Assembly: GCA_003416985.1 (NCBI GenBank)
Contig: QVIN01000018.1
Coordinates: forward strand, 1 to 64,000
Length of the DNA stretch: 64,000 nt
DNA from: Duganella sp. BJB480
Lineage (GTDB): Bacteria; Pseudomonadota; Gammaproteobacteria; Burkholderiales; Burkholderiaceae_D
Direction: 5' to 3'
Position 1 is the first letter of the stretch, and each line of letters begins with the position of its first letter. The translations under genes were made by a program, and so were the position numbers. Below are positions 45,112 through 55,295 of this stretch, one piece after another. The notes under the pieces are model-generated. The model worked only from the letters and a program-made list of their open reading frames with translations. It did no database searches and was not told where the DNA came from.

Positions 45112-45921
45112 ATGAATTCCGTCCCGCCCAATCCGAACAGCAATTCCACTGCCGTCAGCACCGGCGGGGTTGCCGGGGCGTCCGCGGGCGCCGCTGCCGC
45201 GCCGTCGCCGACTTTCTCCCCACTGTACCAGCAAATCAAGGCGCTCATCACGCAAAGCCTGCAATCGGGCGAGTGGAAGCCGGGCGAGTTGATCCCCAGC
45301 GAGGTGGAGCTGGCCAACCGCTTCAAGGTCAGCCAGGGCACGGTGCGCAAGGCCATCGACGAACTGGCGGCCGAGAACCTGGTGATGCGCAAGCAGGGCA
45401 AGGGCACTTTCGTGTCCACCCACCACGAGGCGCGCGCCCACTTCCGCTTCCTGCGACTGATGCCCGACGAGGGCGTGCCGCACTACCCCGAAAGCAAATT
45501 CATCGAGGTCAAGCGCATGCGCGCGCCGGCCGACGTGGCGCGCCTGCTGGACCTGAAGTCCGGCGACGCCGTCATCTTCATCAAGCGCGTGCAATCGTTC
45601 GACGGCGTGCCGACCATCGTCGAGGAGCTGTGGCTGCCCGGCGTGACCTTCAAGGGCCTGACCGCCGAGCGCCTGGTCGAGTACAAGGGGCCGATGTACG
45701 GCCTGTTCGAGTCCGAATTCGGCACCCGCATGATACGCGCGACGGAAAAGATCCGCGCCGTCTGCGCCGGCGCCGAGGACGCCCAATTGCTGCATATTCC
45801 CGCCGATACGCCGTTGCTGGCGTCCGAGCGCGTGTCGTTCACGTATGGCGACAAGGCGGTGGAGCTGCGCCGCGGCCTGTACTCCACGGAGCGCCATCAC
45901 TATCACAATGAGTTGAATTAG
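45112..45921 (+). CDS. GntR-family regulator, HutC/UTRA type, of the TCA cluster
   Basis: A 269-residue repressor. A ~35-residue Ala/Pro/Ser-rich leader is followed by the GntR winged helix (LYQQIKALITQSLQSGEWKPG...SEVELANRFKVSQGTVRKAIDEL) and a UTRA ligand domain. It sits between mdh and sdhC, a position conserved in Burkholderiales, and probably controls the TCA genes in response to a carboxylate. The start at 45112 gives a soluble N-terminus; upstream residues in the frame are not convincing and the ribosome site is weak. Confidence 0.9.
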   Translation: MNSVPPNPNSNSTAVSTGGVAGASAGAAAAPSPTFSPLYQQIKALITQSLQSGEWKPGELIPSEVELANRFKVSQGTVRKAIDELAAENLVMRKQGKGTFVSTHHEARAHFRFLRLMPDEGVPHYPESKFIEVKRMRAPADVARLLDLKSGDAVIFIKRVQSFDGVPTIVEELWLPGVTFKGLTAERLVEYKGPMYGLFESEFGTRMIRATEKIRAVCAGAEDAQLLHIPADTPLLASERVSFTYGDKAVELRRGLYSTERHHYHNELN

Positions 45922-46033
45922 GGAGACCCTGAAGCACAAAAAAGCCGCTTCAGGCAGCGAAAACAGGGCGCCGTCACACCCCGGTAGCATTGTTGCGCTG
46001 ATAATACGTTGAGCTACGGAAAGTAGCCGTCGC

Positions 46034-46053
46034 ATAGTGTTGCCAAACACTAT
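46034..46053. promoter_or_regulatory. Inverted repeat upstream of sdhC
   Basis: ATAGTGTT and AACACTAT flank a 4-base gap and are followed by TTT. It may end gntR transcription or serve as an operator in the 227-base sdhC upstream region. A second hairpin (CCTGAAGC / GCTTCAGG, 45928–45954) lies just after the gntR stop. Confidence 0.45.
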
Positions 46054-46148
46054 TTTGGTTATATGTAACAATAGATATTGGTTATGAGTGCGAAAATCGG
46101 CGAAAATCGCAGTCTCGATATTTTTGTTTAAGCTTAGGAGGTCTTGTT

Positions 46149-46571
46149 ATGTCAGAAGCCGTAAGGGAAGCCCCAAAAAAAGAACGGCCGGAGTTCCGTA
46201 ACATTCATGTTACCGAATTGTCCAACTACCGCATGCCTTTGGCGAGCATTGTATCCATCCTGCACCGCATCAGCGGCTTCATGATGTTTGCGTTGCTGCC
46301 TTTCGTGCTTTATCTGCTGGAGCAGAGCTTGCGCTCCGAGATCTCCTTCGCCTACTACCAAGGGATTGTGTCCTATCCGCTGGTCAAACTGATCATCCTG
46401 GCCCTGGTCTGGGGCTATATGCATCACTTCTGCGCTGGCGTACGCCACCTGGTGATGGATGCCCACATCGGCCTGGACAAGGATTCGGCCCGCAAAACGT
46501 CGGCTGGCGTGCTGATCGTCAGCCTGTCGCTGACCGCGGTCGTCGCCCTCAAACTGTTTGGAGTTTTCTGA
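46149..46571 (+). CDS. sdhC: Succinate dehydrogenase cytochrome b556 subunit
   Basis: A 140-residue membrane subunit with three spans. It has the family HRISGF motif in helix I (ubiquinone site) and the heme-ligand region HHFCAGVRHLVMD. It anchors the SdhAB head and carries electrons to ubiquinone. A GGAGG site precedes the ATG. First gene of sdhCDABE; the stop is one base before the sdhD start. Confidence 0.96.
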   Translation: MSEAVREAPKKERPEFRNIHVTELSNYRMPLASIVSILHRISGFMMFALLPFVLYLLEQSLRSEISFAYYQGIVSYPLVKLIILALVWGYMHHFCAGVRHLVMDAHIGLDKDSARKTSAGVLIVSLSLTAVVALKLFGVF

Positions 46572-46572
46572 G

Positions 46573-46938
46573 ATGGCAAACAATAACATCGGACCTAAAC
46601 GCCTGGTCGTCGGCGCCGGCTACGGCATGCGCGACTGGCTGGCACAACGCGTGACCGCCATCATGATGGTGCTGTACACCGCCATCCTGCTGATTTCCTT
46701 CCTGACCGGCCAGAACTTCACCTATGAAGGCTGGGCCGGCCTGTTCGCCCAGCAATGGTTCAAGCTGATCAGCGCCGTCACCCTGTTCGGCCTGTTCTTC
46801 CACGCCTGGGTTGGCGTGCGTGACATCTGGATGGACTACGTCAAAGCCGTCGGCCTTCGCCTGACCCTGCAAATCGCCACCATCCTGTGGTTGGTCGCTT
46901 GTGCCGTTTGGTCGGTACAGATACTCTGGAGTGTGTAA
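46573..46938 (+). CDS. sdhD: Succinate dehydrogenase membrane anchor subunit
   Basis: A 121-residue hydrophobic subunit with three spans. RDWLAQRVTAIMM and the HAWVGVRDIWMDYV block (heme/quinone helix) identify it. Start is fixed at 46573 by the tight junction with sdhC, rather than five codons upstream inside it. The stop is two bases before the GTG of sdhA. Confidence 0.95.
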   Translation: MANNNIGPKRLVVGAGYGMRDWLAQRVTAIMMVLYTAILLISFLTGQNFTYEGWAGLFAQQWFKLISAVTLFGLFFHAWVGVRDIWMDYVKAVGLRLTLQIATILWLVACAVWSVQILWSV

Positions 46939-46940
46939 TC

Positions 46941-48719
<1,779 letters not shown>

Positions 48720-48729
48720 GGGCTAGAAC

Positions 48730-49440
48730 ATGGCACGCACTCTCAAACTGAAAATTTACCGTTACGATCCCGACCAGGACGCCAAGCCGTACATGCAGGA
48801 CGTGACGGTCGAGCTGAAGGACACCGACAAGATGCTGCTCGACGCACTGCAGCGCATCAAGTCCGACGTCGACGACTCGCTGGCCCTGCGCCGCTCGTGC
48901 CGCGAAGGCGTGTGCGGTTCGGACGCGATGAACATCAACGGCAAGAACGGCCTGGCCTGCACCACCAACCTGAACGAGCTGACCGAGCCTATCGTGCTGC
49001 GTCCGCTGCCAGGCCTGCCGGTGATCCGCGACCTGATCGTCGACATGACCCAGTTCTTCAAGCAGTACGATTCGATCAAGCCTTACCTGATCAACGATTC
49101 GATCCGTCCTGAAAAAGAACGCCTGCAATCCCCGACCGAGCGCGAAGAGCTCGACGGCCTGTACGAGTGCATCCTGTGCGCCTGCTGCTCGACGTCGTGC
49201 CCATCGTTCTGGTGGAACCCGGACAAGTTCGTCGGCCCAGCCGGCCTGCTGCAAGCCTACCGCTTCATCGCCGACTCGCGCGACGAAGCCACCGGCGCGC
49301 GCCTGGACAACCTGGAAGATCCGTACCGCCTGTTCCGCTGCCACTCGATCATGAACTGCGTCGACGTTTGCCCCAAGGGTCTGAACCCGAACAAGGCGAT
49401 CGGCAAGATCAAGGAATTGATGGTCCGCCGCGCGATCTAA
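48730..49440 (+). CDS. sdhB: Succinate dehydrogenase iron-sulfur subunit
   Basis: A 236-residue subunit passing electrons from FAD to quinone. The [2Fe-2S] cysteines are in SCREGVCGSDAM and GLAC; the [4Fe-4S] and [3Fe-4S] cysteines are in CILCACCSTSC and CHSIMNCVDVCPKGLNP. It lies 10 bases after sdhA. A hairpin (49451–49478) follows, but the operon continues with sdhE. Confidence 0.97.
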   Translation: MARTLKLKIYRYDPDQDAKPYMQDVTVELKDTDKMLLDALQRIKSDVDDSLALRRSCREGVCGSDAMNINGKNGLACTTNLNELTEPIVLRPLPGLPVIRDLIVDMTQFFKQYDSIKPYLINDSIRPEKERLQSPTEREELDGLYECILCACCSTSCPSFWWNPDKFVGPAGLLQAYRFIADSRDEATGARLDNLEDPYRLFRCHSIMNCVDVCPKGLNPNKAIGKIKELMVRRAI

Positions 49441-49450
49441 GCGGCACCGC

Positions 49451-49478
49451 ACGGGCGGCGGCCTCGTCGCCCGTTTTC
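49451..49478 (+). terminator. Hairpin between sdhB and sdhE
   Basis: A 7-bp stem (ACGGGCG / CGCCCGT) with a 10-base loop and four T. It may attenuate transcription after sdhB, lowering sdhE and gltA output. Confidence 0.45.
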
Positions 49479-49498
49479 ATATAAAGTAGCACATCCAT

Positions 49499-49780
49499 AT
49501 GACTGAACCGAACAGCTCAGCGCATCAGGCCGACCCCGCCAACCGAGCGCGCCTGCGGTGGCGTTCCCGCCGGGGCCTGCTGGAAAACGACATTATCCTG
49601 ACCCGTTTTCTCGATGCGCATGAAACCGAATTGACCGACGAGGAAGTGGACGCGTTCACGCGGCTCCTCGATTTGTCGGACAATGCCCTGATGGATCTGG
49701 TACTGGCCCGCAAGGAGCCGGAGGGCGAAGTTGATCTGCCGCATGTGCGCGCACTGCTGCAACGACTGCGCCACGCATAA
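49499..49780 (+). CDS. sdhE: FAD assembly factor SdhE
   Basis: A 93-residue protein that promotes covalent FAD attachment to SdhA. The conserved RGLLEND (family RGxxE motif) is at residues 25–31, and the helical DUF339 fold covers residues ~20–85. Start at 49499. The position after sdhB is usual in betaproteobacteria. Confidence 0.94.
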   Translation: MTEPNSSAHQADPANRARLRWRSRRGLLENDIILTRFLDAHETELTDEEVDAFTRLLDLSDNALMDLVLARKEPEGEVDLPHVRALLQRLRHA

Positions 49781-49842
49781 AGACACAGCCGGAAAAGTTT
49801 CGTTTTTTTTATTTGTCGCATCTCTCCAAGAAGGAAGAGTCC

Positions 49843-51144
49843 ATGAACACCTCTGATAACAAAGCCACCCTGTCGTTTTCCGATGGCAGCCCGTCGGTAG
49901 AATTCCCGATCTACAAAGGCACCGTCGGTCCTGACGTGATCGACATCCGCAAACTGTACGCCGGCACCGGCAAGTTCACCTACGATCCAGGCTTCATGTC
50001 GACCGCGGCATGCAACTCGTCGATCACCTACATCGACGGCGACAAGGGCGAGCTGCTGTACCGCGGCTACCCGATCGAACAGCTGGCCGTGAACGCCGAT
50101 TTCATGGAATCGTGCTACCTGCTGCTGAACGGCGAACTGCCGAACAAGGTCGAGAAGGCCCAGTTCGTCGAGACGGTGACCAAGCACACCATGGTCCACG
50201 AGCAGATGCAATTCTTCTTCCGCGGCTTCCGTCGCGACGCGCACCCGATGTCGGTGCTGGTCGGCACCGTCGGCGCGCTGGCTTCGTTCTACCACGATTC
50301 GCTCGACATCAACGATGCCAAGCACCGTGAAGTGTCGGCCATCCGCCTGATCGCCAAGATGCCTACCCTGGTGGCGATGGCCTACAAATACTCGATCGGC
50401 CAGCCGTTCGTGTACCCACGCAACGACCTGTCGTACAGCGCCAACTTCATGCGCATGATGTTCGGCAATCCATGCGAAGAATACAAGGTCAACGACGTGC
50501 TGGTGCGCGCGCTGGACCGCATCCTGATCCTGCACGCGGACCACGAGCAGAACGCATCGACCTCGACCGTGCGTCTGGCCGGTTCGTCGGGCGCCAACCC
50601 GTTCGCCTGTATCGCTGCCGGTATCGCCTGCCTGTGGGGCCCTGCCCACGGCGGCGCCAACGAAGCGGCGCTGAACATGCTCAAGGAAATCGGCACCGTC
50701 GACAAGATCCCTGAGTTCATCGCGCAAGTGAAAGACAAGAACTCCGGCGTCAAGCTGATGGGCTTCGGTCACCGCGTGTACAAGAACTTCGACCCGCGTG
50801 CAAAACTGATGCGCGAGACCTGCTACGAAGTGCTGAACGAACTGGGCCTGCAAGACGACCCGCTGTTCAAGCTGGCGATGGAACTGGAAAAGATCGCGCT
50901 GAACGACGAGTACTTCGTGTCGCGCAAGCTGTACCCGAACGTCGACTTCTACTCGGGCATCGTGCAATCGGCGCTGGGCATTCCCGTGTCGCTGTTCACC
51001 GGTATCTTCGCCATGGCCCGCACCATCGGCTGGATCGCCCAGTGGAACGAAATGATCGCCGATCCGGAACAGAAAATCGGCCGTCCACGCCAGCTGTTCG
51101 TCGGTTCGACCACGCGCGAAGTCAAGCCGCTGGACCAGCGTTAA
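49843..51144 (+). CDS. gltA: Citrate synthase (type II)
   Basis: A 433-residue enzyme condensing acetyl-CoA and oxaloacetate. Catalytic His are in WGPAHGGANEAAL and GFGHRVYKNFDPR, and the Asp in LYPNVDFYSG. The length and N-terminal beta-domain fit the hexameric, NADH-sensitive Gram-negative type. ATG 49843 has an AAGGAAGAG site; an in-frame TTG ten codons upstream is rejected. A strong terminator follows. Confidence 0.97.
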   Translation: MNTSDNKATLSFSDGSPSVEFPIYKGTVGPDVIDIRKLYAGTGKFTYDPGFMSTAACNSSITYIDGDKGELLYRGYPIEQLAVNADFMESCYLLLNGELPNKVEKAQFVETVTKHTMVHEQMQFFFRGFRRDAHPMSVLVGTVGALASFYHDSLDINDAKHREVSAIRLIAKMPTLVAMAYKYSIGQPFVYPRNDLSYSANFMRMMFGNPCEEYKVNDVLVRALDRILILHADHEQNASTSTVRLAGSSGANPFACIAAGIACLWGPAHGGANEAALNMLKEIGTVDKIPEFIAQVKDKNSGVKLMGFGHRVYKNFDPRAKLMRETCYEVLNELGLQDDPLFKLAMELEKIALNDEYFVSRKLYPNVDFYSGIVQSALGIPVSLFTGIFAMARTIGWIAQWNEMIADPEQKIGRPRQLFVGSTTREVKPLDQR

Positions 51145-51169
51145 TCGGCACTACGCGACAAAAAGGAAA

Positions 51170-51192
51170 GCGGGCTTCGGCCCGCTTTTTTT
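51170..51192 (+). terminator. Terminator of the sdh–gltA operon
   Basis: A 6-bp GC stem (GCGGGC / GCCCGC) with a TTCG tetraloop and seven T. It overlaps the stop codon of the convergent gene at 51191. Confidence 0.88.
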
Positions 51193-53035
51193 ATTGCCGC
51201 TGCCGCAGCGCCAGTTGACCTTGCAGGTCTTGCCACATGGCGTCGATGTAGGCGCCGGCCGTGATGTAGTCCTGCGGCGTGCACAGCAGGCTGCCTGATT
51301 GCCGGCTGCGCAAATGGCGCTCGATATCCAGGCCCCGGCCGGTGCGCACGTAACGCGCGCTGTAGTCGAAATAGTCATTGCTGATGTGGACGTCCTGGGG
51401 CACCGAGTCCAGCGTCAGCGTGTCCGGCAAGAGATAGCTGGCGCTTTCCACAATATCGTTTTCCTCGCAACGGAAAGGCTGCGTGCGTTTCTTGTCGCCC
51501 TCGTAGCCGGCTACCAGATTGTTGATGTCTTCCCAGAGCGCGCTGCTGGCGGCGATGGACTTGCTTCCGCCATCGGGCAGGAAGCGCTTGATCGTGCCCT
51601 CGTAGCCGATGCGGAAGTCACCGCTGCGGGTCGCGGTATCGCCGTAGTCGGCCTTGATTGAGCCAAGGAGGCCGCGCGCTGTGAGCATGTTTTTCAGCCA
51701 GGCGCGGGATGCGCCAGCGCTGGCGTTGCGGACGATGGTACGCTTGGCTTCGGCGAGGTGGCCGCTGTAGTCGATCTGATAGGTGAAGGTGGCCGCGCCG
51801 TCGTCACGCAGGCGAACTTCGTAGCGCTTGGCGATCCGCCCCGCCTGGTGGGCCGGGGTGTGGCCGATGGCGCCGGTACGGGTGAGCAGTGTCGCCTTGT
51901 CCAGCTGGTCCATCGGCAGGTAGCCGCCTTCGATGTCCTTGCTGGTGGCGTCGAGGTACAGGTCGATCTCCGGCACATACGTGATCACGTGGTTGAAATA
52001 CATCATCGGTACTTCCGGCAGGGTGTACAGGTCGCCGCCCCAGTCGATCAGGGCGGGCGTGCTGGCCACGCCGACCGCCGTCAACATCGCTTCCATCAGC
52101 ATGACGTGGTCCTTGCAGTCGCCCCAGCCGGTTTGCAGGATGGCGTCCGCCGCGCGCGACGGTATCCAGGCGCCTTCGCCAAAGTACAGCGCGCGATAGC
52201 GGATGTGCTGCTGTACCCAGCGGTGGATGGCCAGCGCCTTGCTGCGCTGGTCCGGCAATCCAGCCGCCACCGCGCGCGCCAGCGCGGCCAGCTGCTCGCC
52301 TGCCGTGCTCTGGCGCGACGCCGCCTGGTCGAAGGTGCGCGCCAGCGCCGCGTAGCTGTCGAAGGTCGATGCGGCCAGCATGTCGCGGTAGGCCGTACGG
52401 TTGACCGAACCCACCTCCATGCGCGGGTAGTCGCCGCCGTCGTAGCGCCAGCGCGTGATGATGCGTCCGCGTGTGGTCCGCTGCGCATCGGCGGTGAAGC
52501 CGCGCGCTTGTGTCGTTAGGTGCATGTCCTCGGGCTGGTCGATGGTGACGCCGTACGGTCCCGGTGGCGGTGTGGTCCACGATCCAAAGAACTGCGGGAT
52601 GAGGCTGGCTTGCCTGAACTGGGTGGCGACGACTTTGTAGTACAGCTTGTCGCCTGCGCGCAGGCCGTCGAACGGGATGCGCAGCAGGCGGCGGTCGCGA
52701 AACTTGCGGTCGTCCGTTGGTTCGCCGGCGCCAACGATGCGCGGCGCGCGCGCCGGCACATGGCGCCGCCGGCCGTCGGGGCGTTCCACGTAGGCGTCGA
52801 GCACCTTGATTCGTTCCAAGCCTGCGTCAAACGGGATGTCCTGTTCGCGGTTGGCCGCAAGGGCCGACGCGGCGTCGATACGCACCAGCATCTCGGTGCC
52901 GGTCGCGTAGCGGCCGTCGGCCTGCAGGGTGTAGGTGTGTTCGTTGCGCAGGATGGAATAGGGCGTCGCCGCAGTCGCGCCGCCGCTGGCCAGGACGGCG
53001 GCCAGTAACAGGAGCGGGGTGAAGTTGATCGGCAT
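51191..53035 (-). CDS. DUF3857/transglutaminase-like exported protein
   Basis: A 614-residue periplasmic protein. A signal peptide (about 1–22) is followed by the DUF3857 beta-domain (DGRYATGTEMLVRIDA...) and a transglutaminase-like cysteine domain with the Cys in GWGDCKDHVMLM and a His in YFNHVITYV; a Trp/Asp near YLDATSKD could complete the triad. The C-terminal ~180 residues form a further beta-domain. Start at 53035 with an AAGGAC site. Role unknown. It begins the block inserted between gltA and odhA. Confidence 0.88.
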   Translation of the reverse strand: MPINFTPLLLLAAVLASGGATAATPYSILRNEHTYTLQADGRYATGTEMLVRIDAASALAANREQDIPFDAGLERIKVLDAYVERPDGRRRHVPARAPRIVGAGEPTDDRKFRDRRLLRIPFDGLRAGDKLYYKVVATQFRQASLIPQFFGSWTTPPPGPYGVTIDQPEDMHLTTQARGFTADAQRTTRGRIITRWRYDGGDYPRMEVGSVNRTAYRDMLAASTFDSYAALARTFDQAASRQSTAGEQLAALARAVAAGLPDQRSKALAIHRWVQQHIRYRALYFGEGAWIPSRAADAILQTGWGDCKDHVMLMEAMLTAVGVASTPALIDWGGDLYTLPEVPMMYFNHVITYVPEIDLYLDATSKDIEGGYLPMDQLDKATLLTRTGAIGHTPAHQAGRIAKRYEVRLRDDGAATFTYQIDYSGHLAEAKRTIVRNASAGASRAWLKNMLTARGLLGSIKADYGDTATRSGDFRIGYEGTIKRFLPDGGSKSIAASSALWEDINNLVAGYEGDKKRTQPFRCEENDIVESASYLLPDTLTLDSVPQDVHISNDYFDYSARYVRTGRGLDIERHLRSRQSGSLLCTPQDYITAGAYIDAMWQDLQGQLALRQRQ

Positions 53036-53048
53036 GGCGGTCCTTATT

Positions 53049-53471
53049 TCATGCGTCGGATCCGGGTTGCGGAGCGCGCCGGTCAGGCCGCACCACCAGC
53101 AGCCACCAGATGATCGCACCGAGCGTAACCTGCGGCAGGTTGAACAGGAACTTGTCGATGACGATGGGCTGGCGCTGCGGCCAGGGCAGGTTGGCGGTGT
53201 CCGCGATGATGTTGGTGTGATAGAGACACACGCCGAGCAAAAGCACCATGGCGATGGCCCAGATCGATGGCAGGCTGGTGACTCGACGCCGCAGCAGCGC
53301 CGCGACCGGATACACCACGATGCAGCAGGCGAAGTAGGCGAACAGATTGGCCATCAGATCCTGCAGGCGGAAATGCGGCAGCAGGATGGGCACGGCGCAA
53401 ATCGCCAGCGCGAGCGTGACGGCGATGACCGGATGAGGACGCTCGGGCCAGTGGTTGAGACGACTGATCAT
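53049..53471 (-). CDS. Four-helix inner-membrane protein
   Basis: A 140-residue hydrophobic protein with four predicted spans (around 16–32, 38–58, 68–84 and 113–128) and a basic C-terminus. I do not recognise the family. The GGAGCC site supports the ATG at 53471. It lies 13 bases upstream of the transglutaminase-like gene on the same strand, so the two form an operon and may act together in the envelope. Confidence 0.75.
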   Translation of the reverse strand: MISRLNHWPERPHPVIAVTLALAICAVPILLPHFRLQDLMANLFAYFACCIVVYPVAALLRRRVTSLPSIWAIAMVLLLGVCLYHTNIIADTANLPWPQRQPIVIDKFLFNLPQVTLGAIIWWLLVVRPDRRAPQPGSDA

Positions 53472-53611
53472 GAATGAGGCTCCGATGAATGGGGCCTCAT
53501 TGTAGTTGAACTTGCAGCATTGCCTATGGCGGACCGTGGTGTCTGATGCGGATTGAATAGTGCCCGAAGGTCTATGCTAAGGTAACAGCTCGATGCATGG
53601 AGGAGATGGCG

Positions 53612-53821
53612 ATGGATATCTTAAACTCGGCGAGTATCGCTGTGGAAATGGATGGCGCCAGCTTGCTGGAGCTTGCGCGAGTGGCTGAAGCGGAAGGCAT
53701 TAGTCAGGATGAGGCCATTAAAAACGCGATTCGTTTCTACCTGGATCATGGTGAGGGTTATCGGGCCATGTTGAGGGATGGTCAAAGCGATTCATGGCGG
53801 CGTGAAGCTACTGGAAAATGA
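53612..53821 (+). CDS. Small ribbon-helix-helix-like protein
   Basis: A 69-residue protein. A short strand (SIAVEMDG) and two helices (LLELARVAEAEG, SQDEAIKNAIRFYLDH) give a pattern like ribbon-helix-helix DNA-binding proteins or antitoxins. A strong GGAGGAG site fixes the start at 53612 over the two earlier in-frame Met codons. A second tiny ORF overlaps its 3' end in another frame, so the pair may be an antitoxin-like gene with a partner or one frameshifted gene. Confidence 0.6.
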   Translation: MDILNSASIAVEMDGASLLELARVAEAEGISQDEAIKNAIRFYLDHGEGYRAMLRDGQSDSWRREATGK

Positions 53822-53870
53822 CGATGTCGTGATTCTGGAGGTTCGTCATCAGCGGCAGGTAAATCGTTAA
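53778..53870 (+). CDS. Tiny ORF overlapping the RHH-like gene
   Basis: A 30-residue reading frame (MVKAIHGGVKLLENDDVV...) overlaps the end of the preceding gene by 44 bases and runs 49 bases past it. The string LLENDDVVILEVRHQRQVNR looks protein-like, more so than the end of the overlapping frame. It could be a frameshifted tail of the RHH-like gene or a separate coupled peptide. Weak evidence. Confidence 0.3.
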   Translation: MVKAIHGGVKLLENDDVVILEVRHQRQVNR

Positions 53871-53879
53871 GTCTGCCTG

Positions 53880-54257
53880 CTATTTTTCCTGGTCCAGCAA
53901 CGCCTGGATTTCCTCGCGCTCTTTTTTACTGACATGGCCGCCGCGCAGCGCGGCCAGCACCAGCGCCTTGCCCGAGCCGGAGAAGGCTTTCTGGATCAGC
54001 TCTTTCAACAGATTGGTTTGCAGCGAATCCTGCTCCTGCGCCGGCGCGTAGACGTGGGCGCGCTGGCTTTCGTCGCGGGTCAGCAGGCCCTTGGTGTGCA
54101 TCACCTGCAGCAACCGCAGCACCGTCGCGTAGTTCATGTCGGGCCGCGTTTCCACCGCCGCCTCGTGCACCTGCCGGGCGGTCGCCGGCCCGCTTTGCCA
54201 TAACAGGCGCAGCATTTCCAGTTCGGACGGGGTGGGCTTCGGTGGGACTGTGCTCAT
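53880..54257 (-). CDS. BlaI/MecI/CopY-family transcriptional repressor
   Basis: A 125-residue winged-helix regulator, recognised from PTPSELEMLRLLWQSGPATARQVHEA, MNYATVLRLLQVMHTKGLLTRD and a helical dimerisation tail. In classical systems a membrane peptidase BlaR cleaves it; none is present nearby, so it is an orphan. A 32-bp palindrome (54279–54310) lies just upstream of its start. The gene upstream on the same strand encodes a metallo-beta-lactamase-fold protein, a natural but unproven target. Confidence 0.88.
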   Translation of the reverse strand: MSTVPPKPTPSELEMLRLLWQSGPATARQVHEAAVETRPDMNYATVLRLLQVMHTKGLLTRDESQRAHVYAPAQEQDSLQTNLLKELIQKAFSGSGKALVLAALRGGHVSKKEREEIQALLDQEK

Positions 54258-54278
54258 GATGACGATGGACTTCGGGAC

Positions 54279-54310
54279 AATGCATCTAGAATAAAATATC
54301 TAGATGCATT
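54279..54310. promoter_or_regulatory. Palindrome, candidate BlaI-type operator
   Basis: Twelve-base arms (AATGCATCTAGA / TCTAGATGCATT) are exact complements around an 8-base AT core. It lies 22–53 bases before the BlaI-type start and just after the upstream metallo-hydrolase gene, consistent with autorepression. Confidence 0.6.
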
Positions 54311-54327
54311 TGTCTAGTTCTACCGTC

Positions 54328-55191
54328 TTACCACTTCATTTCGCCCTTGGCGACCTTGGCGCTGGTGTCCAGCGCGCCGTTCAGGCCGGCGCTAGGATAG
54401 AGCTCCTTCATGCGGGCGATCAGCGCGGCCGAGTTGGCGGCCTTGGCGGTCTCGGCTTCGAAGCGCACCAGGTAGTCGCGGGTGTAGGCGATGCTGTCCG
54501 GCGTCAGCGCGGCGCCGACCTTGAAGTGGCCCGGCACGACGGTGGCCGGCTTCAGCGCGGCCACGCCGTCCAGCGTCGCCAGCCATTGCTTGCGCGACTC
54601 GGCGGTCTGGGTATCGGCGGTCCACACGTGCAGCTCGTTGAACAGCACCACGCCGCCCACCACCGCCTTGATCGACGGAATCCACACGTAGCTGCGCTCA
54701 GGCGTCGGGCCCTTCAGGCCTTCGATCTTCAGCGACTGGCCTTCCAGCTTGATGGTGTCGCCGTTCAGCGGCTGCGGCACGATGATGCTCTGCGGCGCGT
54801 TGTCCTTCAGGATCGGGCCCCAGAACGCCACCTTGGCATCCTTCTTCTTCTCGATGCCGGCGATGGTTTGCGGCGTGGCGACGATCTTTGCGTCCGGGAA
54901 GGCGGCGTGGATCACGTCCAGGCCGAAGTAGAAGTCCGGGTCGCTGTGGCTGACGTACACGGTGGTCAGGTGCTTGCCGGTGGCGCGGATCTGCTCGACC
55001 AGCTTGAGCGCTTCGCCGCGCGAGAACTGGGCGTCGATCAGCACCGCATCCTTGGCGCCGCTGACGATCACCGAGGCGACCGGGAAGATGGCGGCCTCGC
55101 CCGGATTGAACACGTCCAGTTTCAGCGGGGCGGCGGTGGCGCCGGCTACGGTGGCGGCGAGGGCTGCGGACAACAGGCTTTGCTTGATCAT
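54328..55191 (-). CDS. Exported metallo-beta-lactamase-fold protein with altered metal site
   Basis: A 287-residue protein with a signal peptide (about 1–20) and the MBL fold, similar to the Vmh-type group. The hallmark HxHxDH motif is changed: YVSHSDPDFYFG gives His82, Asp84, Asp86 and Phe87, so the second and last His are replaced. A later His is kept (VPGHFKVG). It may bind one metal, a different metal, or be inactive. It is divergent from a LysR gene, its likely regulator, and upstream of blaI on the same strand. The substrate is unknown. Confidence 0.82.
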   Translation of the reverse strand: MIKQSLLSAALAATVAGATAAPLKLDVFNPGEAAIFPVASVIVSGAKDAVLIDAQFSRGEALKLVEQIRATGKHLTTVYVSHSDPDFYFGLDVIHAAFPDAKIVATPQTIAGIEKKKDAKVAFWGPILKDNAPQSIIVPQPLNGDTIKLEGQSLKIEGLKGPTPERSYVWIPSIKAVVGGVVLFNELHVWTADTQTAESRKQWLATLDGVAALKPATVVPGHFKVGAALTPDSIAYTRDYLVRFEAETAKAANSAALIARMKELYPSAGLNGALDTSAKVAKGEMKW

Positions 55192-55295
55192 GATGGTCTT
55201 TCGTGTGGAGTTGGAATGACGTCATCTTAAATTTCTTTATCCGATAGAAAAATAGGGTAATCTGCGCCTGTTAATTGCATAAATCGGATGAATCG

